From NCBI GenBank assembly GCA_043820105.1, contig JBDREC010000065.1, positions 49,969 through 113,968 of the forward strand: 64,000 nucleotides of DNA, given 5' to 3'. Both the position numbers and the translations under genes were made by a program. Positions 1 through 9,124 of the stretch are shown here, piece by piece (position 1 is the stretch's first letter; each line of letters starts with the position of its first letter). The stretch is from JBDREC01 sp043820105 [NCBI: Pseudomonadota bacterium] (GTDB lineage: Bacteria > Bdellovibrionota_F > JAHFAK01). The notes under the pieces were generated by a model that was not told the DNA's origin, made no database searches, and worked only from the letters and a program-made list of their open reading frames with translations.

Positions 1-141
1 CCAAAATTATTATTAGAAGATGAAAGAATTGATATTAACTTAAAAAATAATAAAAATATGACAGCTGCAATGTTAGCCAAGAATTATATGAGCTATATAG
101 TTTTTAATTTTTTAAATAAAGACCCAAGAATACAAAATTAA
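1..141 (+). CDS. C-terminal fragment of an unidentified protein
   Basis: An open frame runs in from the left edge for 46 codons and ends at TAA (139-141). The peptide is Lys/Asn-rich and ends ...FNFLNKDPRIQN. I do not recognise it; most of the gene lies outside the window. Residue use (many Lys, Asn, Ile) resembles the other genes here, so this is probably a real 3' end. Confidence 0.45.
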   Translation, partial: PKLLLEDERIDINLKNNKNMTAAMLAKNYMSYIVFNFLNKDPRIQN

Positions 142-253
142 AAGCAACCCCTTACGATATCCTGAAACAGAAAGAACTTCTGGGACAGGCAGATGTTAAA
201 ACAACACTCCAGTATCACACCTCATCCCCAAGCAATTCTATAAGATCATAGGC
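142..253. other. Intergenic stretch after the partial gene
   Basis: Non-coding DNA between the partial gene and the tRNA terminator. I see no ORF with a ribosome site, no tRNA fold and no repeat array in it. Confidence 0.4.
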
Positions 254-293
254 AAAAAAAAATGATTTCAGCTCGTAATAAACTGAAATCATT
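254..293 (-). terminator. Rho-independent terminator of the tRNA-Lys/tRNA-Glu unit
   Basis: An 11-bp perfect stem (AATGATTTCAG at 261-271 with CTGAAATCATT at 283-293) and an 11-nt loop. Read on the minus strand the stem is followed by a run of T (A-run 254-260 on the plus strand). It lies just beyond tRNA-Glu in the direction of transcription of both tRNA genes. Confidence 0.8.
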
Positions 294-306
294 CTTTAAA
301 AAGTCA

Positions 307-381
307 CGTCCCCACGGGGATTCGAACCCCGGTCGCCGCCGTGAAAGGGCGGTGTCCTAGGCCGGGCTAGACGATAGGGAC
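307..381 (-). tRNA. tRNA-Glu (TTC)
   Basis: Reverse complement starts GTCCCTATCGTC and folds as a cloverleaf. The 7-bp acceptor stem is GTCCCTA/TGGGGAC, the anticodon loop holds TTC between CCGCC and GGCGG, and the T arm contains GGTTCGAAT. Discriminator base is G at 307. CCA is not encoded. Likely co-transcribed with tRNA-Lys upstream and ended by the hairpin at 254-293. Confidence 0.95.
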
Positions 382-392
382 AAGTTTCATGA

Positions 393-465
393 TGAGCCAG
401 GAGGGAGTCGAACCCGCGACCCACGCCTTAAAAGGGCGTTGCTCTACCAACTGAGCTACTGGCCC
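393..465 (-). tRNA. tRNA-Lys (TTT)
   Basis: Reverse complement begins GGGCCAGTAGCTCAG, the classic D-arm start. The anticodon loop has TTT flanked by the CGCCC/GGGCG stem, the T arm has GGTTCGACT, and the acceptor closes as GGGCCAG/CTGGCTC. Discriminator A at 393; no encoded CCA. Eleven bases separate it from tRNA-Glu, so the two probably form one transcript. Confidence 0.95.
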
Positions 466-625
466 AAAAATGATCAAATTTTTGATCCATCCAAAACTTG
501 AGGCATGCTTTTAGTTAAATTAAATTTTTAAGTCAATAATTTTTTCATACTTTTTTTATTTTTATTTTTCAAAAACTTGACAATTTCTTACATATAATAA
601 AAGTTGTCTAAAATTACCAGCTTAT

Positions 626-1054
626 GTGATACAAAAAATGAAAATTAATTTAGCAGACATAAAAAAAACACTTCAAACAAAGCTTTATCAAAGAAAAAAT
701 AAATTCGGTAATAATTATTTTTTAATTAACACAGCTTGTTGTTATGAAACCGGTGATGACTCTAGTTTAAGTTCTCTTAACAGAGTATTTAAACCTGATG
801 AAGCTTCGATTCTGATTATAACTGGTCCAATAAATAAAAAAATGCAAGCAATGGTAATCAAGGCCTATGAAAATCTGCAAAAACCAAAACTTGTATTTGC
901 CCTGGGAAACTGTACTGATGACTGTAGAATATTAAAGCACGATTCTGAAAACTTGGCAACTTTACATAAAATTTTAAATATTGATTATTTTATACCAGGA
1001 TGCCCTGCATATCTAAGCCAACTAGATAATTTTATTAAGGATCTGGCAACATGA
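626..1054 (+). CDS. NuoB-like [4Fe-4S] subunit (orphan complex I-type module)
   Basis: About 142 residues related to the 20-kDa NuoB/PSST subunit of complex I and the small subunit of group 4 hydrogenases. The tandem cysteines of the N2 cluster are present (NTACC, C38/C39), as are a later cysteine in ALGNC (C95) and the IPGCP motif (C126), so a [4Fe-4S] cluster can form. NuoB would pass electrons to a quinone or partner site beside NuoD. The next gene is NuoD-like and overlaps by 4 bp (ATGA), so translation is coupled. The start is uncertain: GTG at 626 or ATG at 638, with no clear Shine-Dalgarno. Other nuo genes are absent around it, so the partner membrane arm is unknown. Confidence 0.75.
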   Translation: MIQKMKINLADIKKTLQTKLYQRKNKFGNNYFLINTACCYETGDDSSLSSLNRVFKPDEASILIITGPINKKMQAMVIKAYENLQKPKLVFALGNCTDDCRILKHDSENLATLHKILNIDYFIPGCPAYLSQLDNFIKDLAT

Positions 1055-2148
1055 CATTAAAAAAGACTAATACCTTTAGAATAGATCCCTTGTTTCCTGT
1101 TTTTGATCTTCCAATAGCCTTTGACCTTGAGCTTTCAAAAAATAAAATATTGGCTGTACACCCAGAAACTGGATTTACTTCTAAAGGATACCAAAAACTT
1201 TTTTCCCAATTAGAATATTTATCAATTCCACATCTTTTATCCAGGCTTGACCCACAAGATCCGATTGGAATCACCTTGCCATTTATACTTTTAATTGAAG
1301 ATGTCTTGAACATTGAAATAAATGAAAGAACAAATTATTTAAGGCTCATCGCAGCCGAATTTTCAAGAATTAAAAATCACCTAAGTAACCTGCTAACTAT
1401 TCTTAAAGCTCTTGAATTTACTTCAGCTCTAAAATACTTCACACTCTTATATAAACAATTTACTGAAGCTTTTGTTCATATTTATGGAGAAAAGCATGCT
1501 GCCAGATATTTGAAAATTGGAGGTTGTTCATATAACTTTACAGAAAATGATCTAGCGTATATTGAAAATTTTATAACATCATTTCAAGATAAGCTTATTG
1601 CTAAAGAAAAATATATTTTTGATAATTTAATAATTAAAAACAAGTTAAGTGAGCTTGGCATTATTACAAAAAAATTATGTAAAGATTTTAATATAACTGG
1701 TCCCCTGTCTAAGGCATCAGGAATATCGAGCGATTTAAGACAGTCTAAAAACTATCTTATATATGACAAACTAGATTTTACTGTATTTACCAAATTTGGG
1801 GAAGACGCGTATTCCAGGTTCTTAATAAGATATCTCGAAATGCTAGAAGCATGCAAAATTATTATTAAAGCTACACGTCAAATAAGCTTAGGCCTACACT
1901 TTACTGATTTCAAAGATGATATAATTTTACCAAAAGGTATTTTTTCATATAAATTTGAATCTGCAAAAGGAACTTGTGAAATTGAACTTCATTCTGCGAA
2001 AAACAAATTCCCAAAACTAATTAATATAAAAACAAATTCAGATTTTGCTCTTTCTTTGCTAGCAACAATTTCTATTGGTTTGGATATTGATGAGTTTTTA
2101 TTAAATTATATCAGCCTCGATATCTGTCCACTATCAATAGACAAATAA
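1051..2148 (+). CDS. NuoD-like 49-kDa subunit / group 4 hydrogenase large-subunit relative
   Basis: 365 residues resembling NuoD. Recognisable blocks are GFTSKGYQKL (in place of the usual GYLHRG), an RLIAAEFSRIKNHL helix, RYLKIGG, then TGPLSKASGISSDLR and GEDAYSRFLIRYLEM. The C-terminus ISLDICPLSIDK corresponds to the SLDiv..eiDR end of NuoD. The histidine of the LHRG turn that lines the quinone site is missing, and there are no CxxC pairs for a NiFe site, so neither ordinary quinone reduction nor hydrogenase activity is assured. It overlaps the NuoB-like gene by 4 bp and is followed by a convergent gene. It looks like the catalytic hinge of a complex I-type enzyme kept without its neighbours. 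Confidence 0.7.
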   Translation: MTLKKTNTFRIDPLFPVFDLPIAFDLELSKNKILAVHPETGFTSKGYQKLFSQLEYLSIPHLLSRLDPQDPIGITLPFILLIEDVLNIEINERTNYLRLIAAEFSRIKNHLSNLLTILKALEFTSALKYFTLLYKQFTEAFVHIYGEKHAARYLKIGGCSYNFTENDLAYIENFITSFQDKLIAKEKYIFDNLIIKNKLSELGIITKKLCKDFNITGPLSKASGISSDLRQSKNYLIYDKLDFTVFTKFGEDAYSRFLIRYLEMLEACKIIIKATRQISLGLHFTDFKDDIILPKGIFSYKFESAKGTCEIELHSAKNKFPKLINIKTNSDFALSLLATISIGLDIDEFLLNYISLDICPLSIDK

Positions 2149-2222
2149 TTAATTTTAATTTTCCTGGTCACCAGGGCGCCAATCATTCTGGAGAACAAGA
2201 GCGCAAGAAAACAAGGCACTCC

Positions 2223-3278
2223 TTATTCGAATAAATCAGGAATTGATTGAGTTTCTTTTTGGACATTTTTGGTTTTTTCTTCTGCTTCTTCTGCTTTTAA
2301 TTCACTTTGACTTTCATCGCTTTTCCAGGGCTTTGCATAAAAACTTCTTTCAAACATCCTTAAAAATTCAGTCCATTCTTTTTGGTCGACCTTGTCATAA
2401 ATTTCTTCTTTTAAGCGCACAAGTTTTGCACAAAAATCATCAGCATAACTTAGCGCAAAGCCTTCAATGGTCATGGGAAGTTTTGGTGAACCAAATTCAT
2501 ATTTGCCATGATGGCTTAAAATAAGGTGTTTAACTTGCATGGCAAGTTCTTTTGGAAAAGCTGGTATTTTTGCAATTTTATCATTAATCATTTCAATTGC
2601 TATGATTAAATGTCCAATAAGTTTTCCTTCTGTACTGTAATTAAAGGAATGACAATATTCGAGCTCATCGACCTTTCCACTATCATGCAAAAAAGCGCCT
2701 GTTAATAATAAATCTCTATTAATAAAAGAAAACTTATCAACAATTACATCACAAAAATCAACGAGTTCCCATGTGTGTTGAGCTAAGCCACCAAGATAGG
2801 CATGATGCATAGATGAAGCAGCTGGAGCCACACTAAATTTCTTGTAAAATTCTGCATCACCAATAAAAGACATAACAAGTTGTCTTAAATGTTCATTTTC
2901 AAAAGCCTGCAGACGCTTGCTTAATTTGAGCATTATCATTTCAATATTTTCTTTTGACCTTGGTAAAAAATTAGTTGGGTCAACTGAATCTGGGTCAAGA
3001 CGAGTTATTCTTTTTGCAATTAATTGAAGTTTATCATTAAAAGATTGAACTTTTCCTTCAATTCGAATCACATCATTTTCTAAAAAGAGCTCAAAAAGCA
3101 TTTCAGCGTTATCCCAAACTTTAACATCAACCGATCCTGTCCTATCTGTAACATTAACGCTTAAATAGGCTTTGCCATTTTTGGCGGTATAAAGATTTTT
3201 CCTTTTAACTAAAAATTCTGAATCTATTGTTTGATCGATTTGAAAATCTTCTACTAATACATTTTTTTGATTAGACAT
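2223..3278 (-). CDS. YhaM-type 3'-5' exoribonuclease (OB fold + HD domain)
   Basis: 351 residues. An N-terminal OB-fold nucleic-acid-binding domain (about residues 10-110, FLVKRKNLYTAKNGKAYL...) is followed by a metal-dependent HD phosphohydrolase domain with QHTWELVDFC and FLHDSGK. This order is that of YhaM/CBF1, which trims RNA (and single-stranded DNA) from the 3' end. The C-terminal tail is acidic and Lys-rich. The ATG at 3278 has AAGGACC upstream and leaves a 10-bp gap to the molybdenum hydroxylase gene; the open frame extends further upstream but would run into that gene. It is last in a minus-strand run after three hydroxylase genes, with no evident functional link to them. Confidence 0.82.
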   Translation of the reverse strand: MSNQKNVLVEDFQIDQTIDSEFLVKRKNLYTAKNGKAYLSVNVTDRTGSVDVKVWDNAEMLFELFLENDVIRIEGKVQSFNDKLQLIAKRITRLDPDSVDPTNFLPRSKENIEMIMLKLSKRLQAFENEHLRQLVMSFIGDAEFYKKFSVAPAASSMHHAYLGGLAQHTWELVDFCDVIVDKFSFINRDLLLTGAFLHDSGKVDELEYCHSFNYSTEGKLIGHLIIAIEMINDKIAKIPAFPKELAMQVKHLILSHHGKYEFGSPKLPMTIEGFALSYADDFCAKLVRLKEEIYDKVDQKEWTEFLRMFERSFYAKPWKSDESQSELKAEEAEEKTKNVQKETQSIPDLFE

Positions 3279-3288
3279 TGTAAGGTCC

Positions 3289-5568
3289 TTATAATTTAAA
3301 ATATTTGCAAAGAATATCTTCAGGAACAACAGGAATTTCATCAATTGGTTTATCAATAGCATGACTAACAGCGTTTGCTATAGCGCTAGCTACAGGAATA
3401 AATGATGGCTCACCTATTCCCTTGGCTCCATATGGCCCAAACTTATCCTTTGTCTCATAAAGTTTAATTTTAATATTTGGCATATCAAGTGAAACTGGAA
3501 TTAAATAATCAGTGAATGATGGATTAACAATTCTGCCTTCTTTCATTATTATCTTTTCCATTAGGCCATATCCAACACCATGAGAAATGCCGCCTTCAAT
3601 TTGACCTTCAACCAAAGTTGGATTAATTGCCTTTCCAATATCATGAAGAGCATAAATGTTATTAACAGTAACTTTTCCTGTTATTTTTGAAACTTCAACA
3701 TCAGCAACTAGCAAAGCAAAAGCAAATGAATTATAAGCTTCGCCAAGTCCTGTTTCCTTATCAAATTTTTTAAGTGGGGGGAAATACCAGCCATCAGCGA
3801 ATAAATTCACCCTATCCAAAAAACACTGGTTAACAACATCTAAATAAGATAAAATCTTTTTACCTTTAAAAATTATATTACCTTCAATTAAATCAAGCTC
3901 CTTTTCTTTTTTACCAGACATTTTAGAAGCAACATTTAGAAGTTTCTTTTTAATTTTATTTCCAGCAATCATAAGTGGCTGACCAGACATAATGGTTCCA
4001 CGAGAAGCAACGGTAGGACCTGAATCAGAAACAAGATCTGTTGAAACTGGATGCAGCCTGACCACATCATAAGGAACACCAATAGCCTCTGCTGCCATTT
4101 GCTCAGAAACTGTAGTTAATCCTTGGCCCATTTCAGTAAGACCAACAGAAATATTGACTGAACCATCATAGTCCATCTTAACAGAAGCACCAGATCTATC
4201 TAATATTTGACCACCAAAAGCCAGGTTATTACCATACATTGCTGAGGCTACACCAATTCCTTTTAATACAGAATTGTTATTTTTATTTAGCTCTTTATAA
4301 GCCTCATGTTTTTTCTTAAAGCCAGATAACTTATCAGCATCAGCACACATTTCCTTGCATGGAATATTTCCATTAACTTTTTGATTAGTGCAGGTAGTTG
4401 ATCCACTTTTTATTGAATTAATCTCTCGAAACTTTAAGGGATCTATTTCTAAAGCTTTGGCCATTTCATCCATCTGTCTTTCACATGCAAAAGTTACCTG
4501 TGGAGCACCAAATCCTCGATATGGACCTGTGAACAAATTATTGGTATAAACTGTATATGTATCAACATGCACATTAGGAACAACATAAGGACCAATAGCT
4601 GAAACATTTGCTCTTTCAGAAACAACTACACTCATGCCAACATAGGCTCCAGCATCAGCGATTATCTTAACCCGAGCGCCAGTTATTTTTCCATTTTTTT
4701 TAGCAGCGAGTTCATGATAAACAACATAAGGATGTCTCTTTGTGGACCACTGAAAATCATCTTCCCTATCTAAAACAATTTTAACAGGTCTTTTTAAAAG
4801 CATAGAAGCCATGGCAGCAGCTGCAGCTACCTCAGACGGATAATCTTCTTTTCCACCAAAGGCACCGCCAGTTACTGATTGAGTAACCTTGATTTCATTC
4901 ATTGGAATACCAAGAACAAGGCTCACTTGTTTACGAATGTAAAACGGACATTGGCAAGAAGCAAAGATCTCTATCCTATTGTTAACAAAACTTGCAACAA
5001 CACCCTGTGTTTCAAGATAACTATGCTCCTGATATGGAGTTTTATATTTGTTTTTTATAATAAGATCCGCATCATCAAAGCACTTATCAACATTACCTTT
5101 GCGAACCTTCATGTGATTTATCAGGTTTCCAGAGGAATGTATTTTTATTTTATTAGAATTTAAACTCTCTTCAGGATCAAAAAGACCAGGTAGTTTTTTG
5201 TATTTTACTTTAACTTTTTTAATTGCTTTTAAAACTGAAGCCTTGTCTTTGCCAACAACCAAGGCAATTCGATCTGAAATTTGGCGAATTCTTTTTTCAA
5301 CAAATAAGGGTTGATCCTTAACAATTATCCCAGCATCATTAGCACCTGGAATATCTTTGGCAGTATAAACAGCCTCAATATTCGGATCTTTTAAAGCTTC
5401 ACTTATATCAAGGTCTAAAATATCAGCGTGGGCATATTCACTTGTTACAAAATATGCAAATAGCATGTTATCAAGTTTAATATCATCAATAAACTGTGCC
5501 TGTCCTGTAACCTTTGCTAAGGCTTCTTTTCTGACAACAGATTTTCCAACGGAAAATAATTTTTTCAT
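3289..5568 (-). CDS. Xanthine dehydrogenase-family molybdopterin-binding subunit
   Basis: 759 residues, the usual length of a separate molybdenum subunit. It has the Moco-binding motif TGGAFGGKED, a GPYRGFGAPQ loop of the xanthine dehydrogenase type rather than the CODH type, and a C-terminal GIGEPS with the catalytic glutamate. It would hydroxylate a carbon of an N-heterocycle or aldehyde using water, passing electrons to the 2Fe-2S and FAD subunits encoded just upstream. The ATG has GGAG five bases before it. The substrate (purine, nicotinate, other) cannot be read from the sequence. No XdhC-type Moco insertion gene is visible nearby. Confidence 0.85.
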   Translation of the reverse strand: MKKLFSVGKSVVRKEALAKVTGQAQFIDDIKLDNMLFAYFVTSEYAHADILDLDISEALKDPNIEAVYTAKDIPGANDAGIIVKDQPLFVEKRIRQISDRIALVVGKDKASVLKAIKKVKVKYKKLPGLFDPEESLNSNKIKIHSSGNLINHMKVRKGNVDKCFDDADLIIKNKYKTPYQEHSYLETQGVVASFVNNRIEIFASCQCPFYIRKQVSLVLGIPMNEIKVTQSVTGGAFGGKEDYPSEVAAAAAMASMLLKRPVKIVLDREDDFQWSTKRHPYVVYHELAAKKNGKITGARVKIIADAGAYVGMSVVVSERANVSAIGPYVVPNVHVDTYTVYTNNLFTGPYRGFGAPQVTFACERQMDEMAKALEIDPLKFREINSIKSGSTTCTNQKVNGNIPCKEMCADADKLSGFKKKHEAYKELNKNNNSVLKGIGVASAMYGNNLAFGGQILDRSGASVKMDYDGSVNISVGLTEMGQGLTTVSEQMAAEAIGVPYDVVRLHPVSTDLVSDSGPTVASRGTIMSGQPLMIAGNKIKKKLLNVASKMSGKKEKELDLIEGNIIFKGKKILSYLDVVNQCFLDRVNLFADGWYFPPLKKFDKETGLGEAYNSFAFALLVADVEVSKITGKVTVNNIYALHDIGKAINPTLVEGQIEGGISHGVGYGLMEKIIMKEGRIVNPSFTDYLIPVSLDMPNIKIKLYETKDKFGPYGAKGIGEPSFIPVASAIANAVSHAIDKPIDEIPVVPEDILCKYFKL

Positions 5569-5621
5569 CTAAACTCCAAATTTAAACTGCTTTATTTCAT
5601 CTCAATACCAGCAACCAGCAT

Positions 5622-6092
5622 CTATATAAGCTTCTTGGCACTTTTATCAATTGCTTTAACAATTTTTTTATAGCCAGTACATCTGCATAAATTTCCAGAA
5701 ATAGCTTCTTCAATCTCAGAAATAGTTGGTTTTTTATTTTGAATAAGCAAGGCCTTGGCTGTTAGAATCATCCCAGGAATACAAAAACCACATTGAACAG
5801 CACCCTCTTCTAAAAATGTTGATTGAATTACATCAAGTTCATCTTTAGCTATTCCTTCAATTGTAATAATTTCTTTTGATTGTGATGTAGCTGTTAGCAT
5901 TAAACAAGAATTAACAGCTAAGGAATCTGCAATAACAACACAAGCTCCACATTCACCAACTCCACACCCTTCTTTGGTTCCGGTAAGATGCAAACGATTT
6001 CTTAAGGTATCAATCAATCTTTCCTGGGGAGTAACTTCAATTTCATATTTAGTATTATTAATGTTAAGAGTAACTTTAACTAGATCTGGCAT
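5622..6092 (-). CDS. Molybdenum hydroxylase 2Fe-2S subunit (CoxS/XdhC-type small subunit)
   Basis: 156 residues. A plant-ferredoxin fold carries CGVGECGACVV plus a later Cys for the first 2Fe-2S cluster. A four-helix C-terminal domain has CGFCIPGM and CRCTGY for the second. Both clusters are complete. It shuttles electrons from the molybdenum subunit to the FAD subunit. The ATG has GGAAGG upstream, and the start overlaps the end of the FAD-subunit gene by 13 bp, so the order of translation is FAD, 2Fe-2S, Mo subunit. Confidence 0.9.
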   Translation of the reverse strand: MPDLVKVTLNINNTKYEIEVTPQERLIDTLRNRLHLTGTKEGCGVGECGACVVIADSLAVNSCLMLTATSQSKEIITIEGIAKDELDVIQSTFLEEGAVQCGFCIPGMILTAKALLIQNKKPTISEIEEAISGNLCRCTGYKKIVKAIDKSAKKLI

Positions 6093-6940
6093 AAAATACC
6101 TTCCATGAAATGTCTAAAATAATTATTAACAAGTTTAGTCTTATAAACAGCTGAACCTCGAACATCATTAATTGGAAAAACAGACTTTAACAATAAGGCC
6201 TCTGCTCCACTAATAAGTTCCTTGCTTATTTCTGATCCCTTTAAATACTTTTCAAGTTCAAAAAGCCTTAGAGGTGTCTTGTATACACAACCAGCTGAAA
6301 GCCTTGCTTTGCAAATTTTACCTTTTTTAATAGAAATTAAAAAGCAAGCATTTGCTACAGCAATAATTTGAGACACGCGAGCTGCGCTTTTATAAAATTG
6401 ATAAAAGTTAGTTATGCCTTCTTCTTCTTTTAAAATTGGAAGTTCAAATTCTTCAATAAACTCATCTTGTTTAAGAATGGTCACCTTTGGCCCAGTAAAA
6501 ATATTTTCCACGTTTTCAAGCCTTGAATCAAATGGACCACTGATTTTAGCTTTGGCTTCATATGTTATTAAAGGTAAAATTAAGTCAGCAGCAGGAGAAG
6601 CGTTTGCTACATTTCCACCAATTGTTGCTAAATTCTGAATAGGAGGAGATCCCAAACTCAAACAAGCATCAACTAATAAAGGAAACTTTTCAATTATCAG
6701 CTCAGATTTAGCAAGAGATGAAACAAGGCAGGTACTTCCAATAACTACTTTAGATTTTTTTTCAGAGATATAATCAAGCTTAAGATTTTCAAGAGAAATC
6801 AAGTAGTCAGGATCTAAAAACCCACTCCTAATCCCAATCATCAAATCAGTACCACCAGCGATGATTTTTGAATTTACCGAATAATTACTAAGACTTTTAA
6901 TAAGGTCTTTTTTGTTTTTTGGTATTATTATATTTTTCAT
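6080..6940 (-). CDS. Molybdenum hydroxylase FAD-binding subunit (CoxM type)
   Basis: 286 residues from the chosen ATG at 6940. Family landmarks are IIAGGTDLMIGI (FAD pyrophosphate loop) near residue 30, and IGGNVANASPAADL near residue 105, the second FAD motif. The C-terminal CO-dehydrogenase flavoprotein domain includes ARVSQIIAVANAC and RLSAGCV. The frame is open another 55 codons upstream, but that extension is basic, lacks similarity and reaches into an intergenic CTTGTTCT array, so it was not used; a Shine-Dalgarno is not obvious. First gene of the three-subunit hydroxylase operon. Confidence 0.85.
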   Translation of the reverse strand: MKNIIIPKNKKDLIKSLSNYSVNSKIIAGGTDLMIGIRSGFLDPDYLISLENLKLDYISEKKSKVVIGSTCLVSSLAKSELIIEKFPLLVDACLSLGSPPIQNLATIGGNVANASPAADLILPLITYEAKAKISGPFDSRLENVENIFTGPKVTILKQDEFIEEFELPILKEEEGITNFYQFYKSAARVSQIIAVANACFLISIKKGKICKARLSAGCVYKTPLRLFELEKYLKGSEISKELISGAEALLLKSVFPINDVRGSAVYKTKLVNNYFRHFMEGILCQI

Positions 6941-7170
6941 AGTAAAAAAGGTTAAAACAATATTTATTTCTAAAATCAAGGATTTTGTTAATAATTTACT
7001 ACCAACAATTAAAATAATCCCCCTTGTTCTCTTGTTCAAATTCCCGCTTGACTCCCCTTTTTTCCTTTGGTAATAAGCCAAATCGCTTTTAATTATGCAG
7101 GGCATAATTGAAATATAATTGGCAAGTTATTTTTTATTTTTAATTACTTATGTAAAGGACGGTGATCTAA

Positions 7171-7377
7171 TTGCCAGGAATTAAAATTAGAGAAGGCGAA
7201 CACTTTGAAACTGCTATTAACAGATTCAAAAAACAGTGTGAAAAAGCAGGAGTTATCTCCGAAGTTAGACGAAGAGGGCACTATGAAAAGCCCTGTATTA
7301 AGAGAAAAAGAAAATCCTTGGCAGCAAGGAAGAGGATTGTAAAAGCATTTGTAAGAGCAACTAGAGCAAGTAGATGA
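7171..7377 (+). CDS. rpsU: 30S ribosomal protein S21
   Basis: 68 residues, highly basic, with the S21 pattern ([19 protein letters not shown] then the Arg/Lys-rich RRRGHYEKP...[12 protein letters not shown]). It binds near the anti-Shine-Dalgarno end of 16S rRNA in the small subunit. The start is TTG, with AAAGGA and GGTGA upstream. It heads the classical rpsU-dnaG-rpoD macromolecular synthesis operon; dnaG starts one base after its stop. Confidence 0.93.
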   Translation: MPGIKIREGEHFETAINRFKKQCEKAGVISEVRRRGHYEKPCIKRKRKSLAARKRIVKAFVRATRASR

Positions 7378-7378
7378 T

Positions 7379-9124
7379 TTGGCATCAATAATATCTAAAG
7401 AATCAATAAACGAAATCTTGTCGAGAGCCGACATTATTGACATCATGTCTTCCCATGTTACTTTAAAAAGAAGCGGGAAGCAATGGATGGGTTTGTGTCC
7501 TTTTCACGAAGAAGATACCCCTTCATTTTCAGTTAATAACGAAAAAAACGTTTATTATTGCTTTGGATGTGCTGCCTCTGGCAATGTTTTTACCTTTTTA
7601 CAAAAAGTAGAAGGCCTAACATTTGCAGAAGCAGTTGAGCAAATAGCATCTAGATACACTATTCCTCTTAAGTATGAGCAGGGTTCAACGAAAAGTGATT
7701 TTTCTAAAAAAGAAAAATATTATAAAATCAATGAACTCTGCCTATCTCTTTTTAGAAAAAATCTGTTTTCTGAAAGAGGCAAAAAATGCCTGGATTATCT
7801 ACACAAACGAAATCTGAATATTGATAAAATCAATGATTTCAAGCTTGGATTTGCCCCTTATAGGAGTGAAGAATTCTTCAAAGCCTTTAATCAAAATCAT
7901 GTAGATGTAAAAGATGCAATTGACCTGGGAATCTTATCAAGCAGCAAAAATATTAGATTCGCTGGACGTTTAATATTCCCCATTTTTGACAATAATAATA
8001 ATTTATGCGGCTTTGGTTCACGCTCCCTGGGCGAAGAAATGCCAAAGTACATTAACTCAAGTGAATCTGATGTATATAAAAAGAGCTACCTTGCCTATGG
8101 TTTAAATTGGTCCAAAGAAAGTATTAGACAAAATGATCTTTGCATTGTTGTTGAAGGTTATTTTGATTTTATTACATTATTTGCAGCGGGCATTACAAAT
8201 GTTGTTGCTTGCTCTGGAACAAGTCTCACTATTGGTCAACTAAGGCTCATTAAAAGATTTACAAATAATGTAGTCTTTTTATTTGATTCAGATAATGCAG
8301 GACAAAAGGCTAGCCTTAGAGCCCTGCCACTTTGTTTTGAGGCAGGAATGAATTCCTATGTATGCAATCTTCCCACAGGATCTGATCCAGACGATTTTAT
8401 TAGTCAATTTGGAACCCAAAAACTAAATGAAAGCATAAATAACAAGCAATACCTGCTTGAATATTTCATCAATACTAAATTAAAAGATGATAAATCTCCT
8501 AATTTTGTGGCAAATCTTGCAAAAGAACTAGCAGAAATAATTAGAAAATTAGACAACCCTGTTGAGCAAGAACTTGTTTCAAAACAGGTGAGTAAATATT
8601 TGCACATATCAAAAGAATCAATGTTGGAATTAGTAAGAAACAATTTCCATCAAACCATAAAAAATACTAATATACAACCCATGCCACTACCCAAAACCTT
8701 TCCAGCAGATGAAACTTTAATACTTAAGTTATTATTTTCAGATAATAATTTTATTGATAAAATAAAAAATACAAATATTCTTGATAAGTTTTCTACAGAA
8801 GTCTACAAAAAGCTTGCATTTAAATATATAGATGTTTTTAATACTGAACAAATTGAATTAAGTGCATCCTATTTTTTAGAATATTGTGAAAATCCTGGTG
8901 AAAAAGAAATTTTTGCAAAAATAATAACGGATTTAGGAAATATTGAGTCAGCGGACAAAGATAAAATTCTTTCTGACTGTATTTTAAAATTAAACAAGAA
9001 ATCTATTGATTTTAATTGCAGAAAGATTTCTGGCCAAATAAAGGAAGCTGAATTAAATAAAGACTTTGGAAAAGTTAAAGAATTATTAATTTTGAAAAAT
9101 AAATTAGCAAAGGAAAATACCTGA
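7379..9124 (+). CDS. dnaG: DNA primase DnaG
   Basis: 581 residues. An N-terminal CHC2 zinc ribbon is formed by C40, H43, C61 and C64 (CPFH...CFGC). A catalytic core follows with RLIFPIFD and the TOPRIM motifs ([11 protein letters not shown] and the DSDNAGQKA acidic pair), then a helical C-terminal region that would bind the replicative helicase. It makes RNA primers at the replication fork. Start is TTG one base after the rpsU stop, so expression depends on coupling. The stop overlaps the rpoD start by one base (TGATG). Confidence 0.95.
   Translation: MASIISKESINEILSRADIIDIMSSHVTLKRSGKQWMGLCPFHEEDTPSFSVNNEKNVYYCFGCAASGNVFTFLQKVEGLTFAEAVEQIASRYTIPLKYEQGSTKSDFSKKEKYYKINELCLSLFRKNLFSERGKKCLDYLHKRNLNIDKINDFKLGFAPYRSEEFFKAFNQNHVDVKDAIDLGILSSSKNIRFAGRLIFPIFDNNNNLCGFGSRSLGEEMPKYINSSESDVYKKSYLAYGLNWSKESIRQNDLCIVVEGYFDFITLFAAGITNVVACSGTSLTIGQLRLIKRFTNNVVFLFDSDNAGQKASLRALPLCFEAGMNSYVCNLPTGSDPDDFISQFGTQKLNESINNKQYLLEYFINTKLKDDKSPNFVANLAKELAEIIRKLDNPVEQELVSKQVSKYLHISKESMLELVRNNFHQTIKNTNIQPMPLPKTFPADETLILKLLFSDNNFIDKIKNTNILDKFSTEVYKKLAFKYIDVFNTEQIELSASYFLEYCENPGEKEIFAKIITDLGNIESADKDKILSDCILKLNKKSIDFNCRKISGQIKEAELNKDFGKVKELLILKNKLAKENT

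Noticed and set aside
577-598. TTGACA ... TATAAT pair before the NuoB-like gene as a promoter
   Set aside because: Only 10 bp separate the hexamers, too short for sigma-70; a similar 10-bp pair at 49149-49170 makes this curious, but two cases are not enough to claim a new class.
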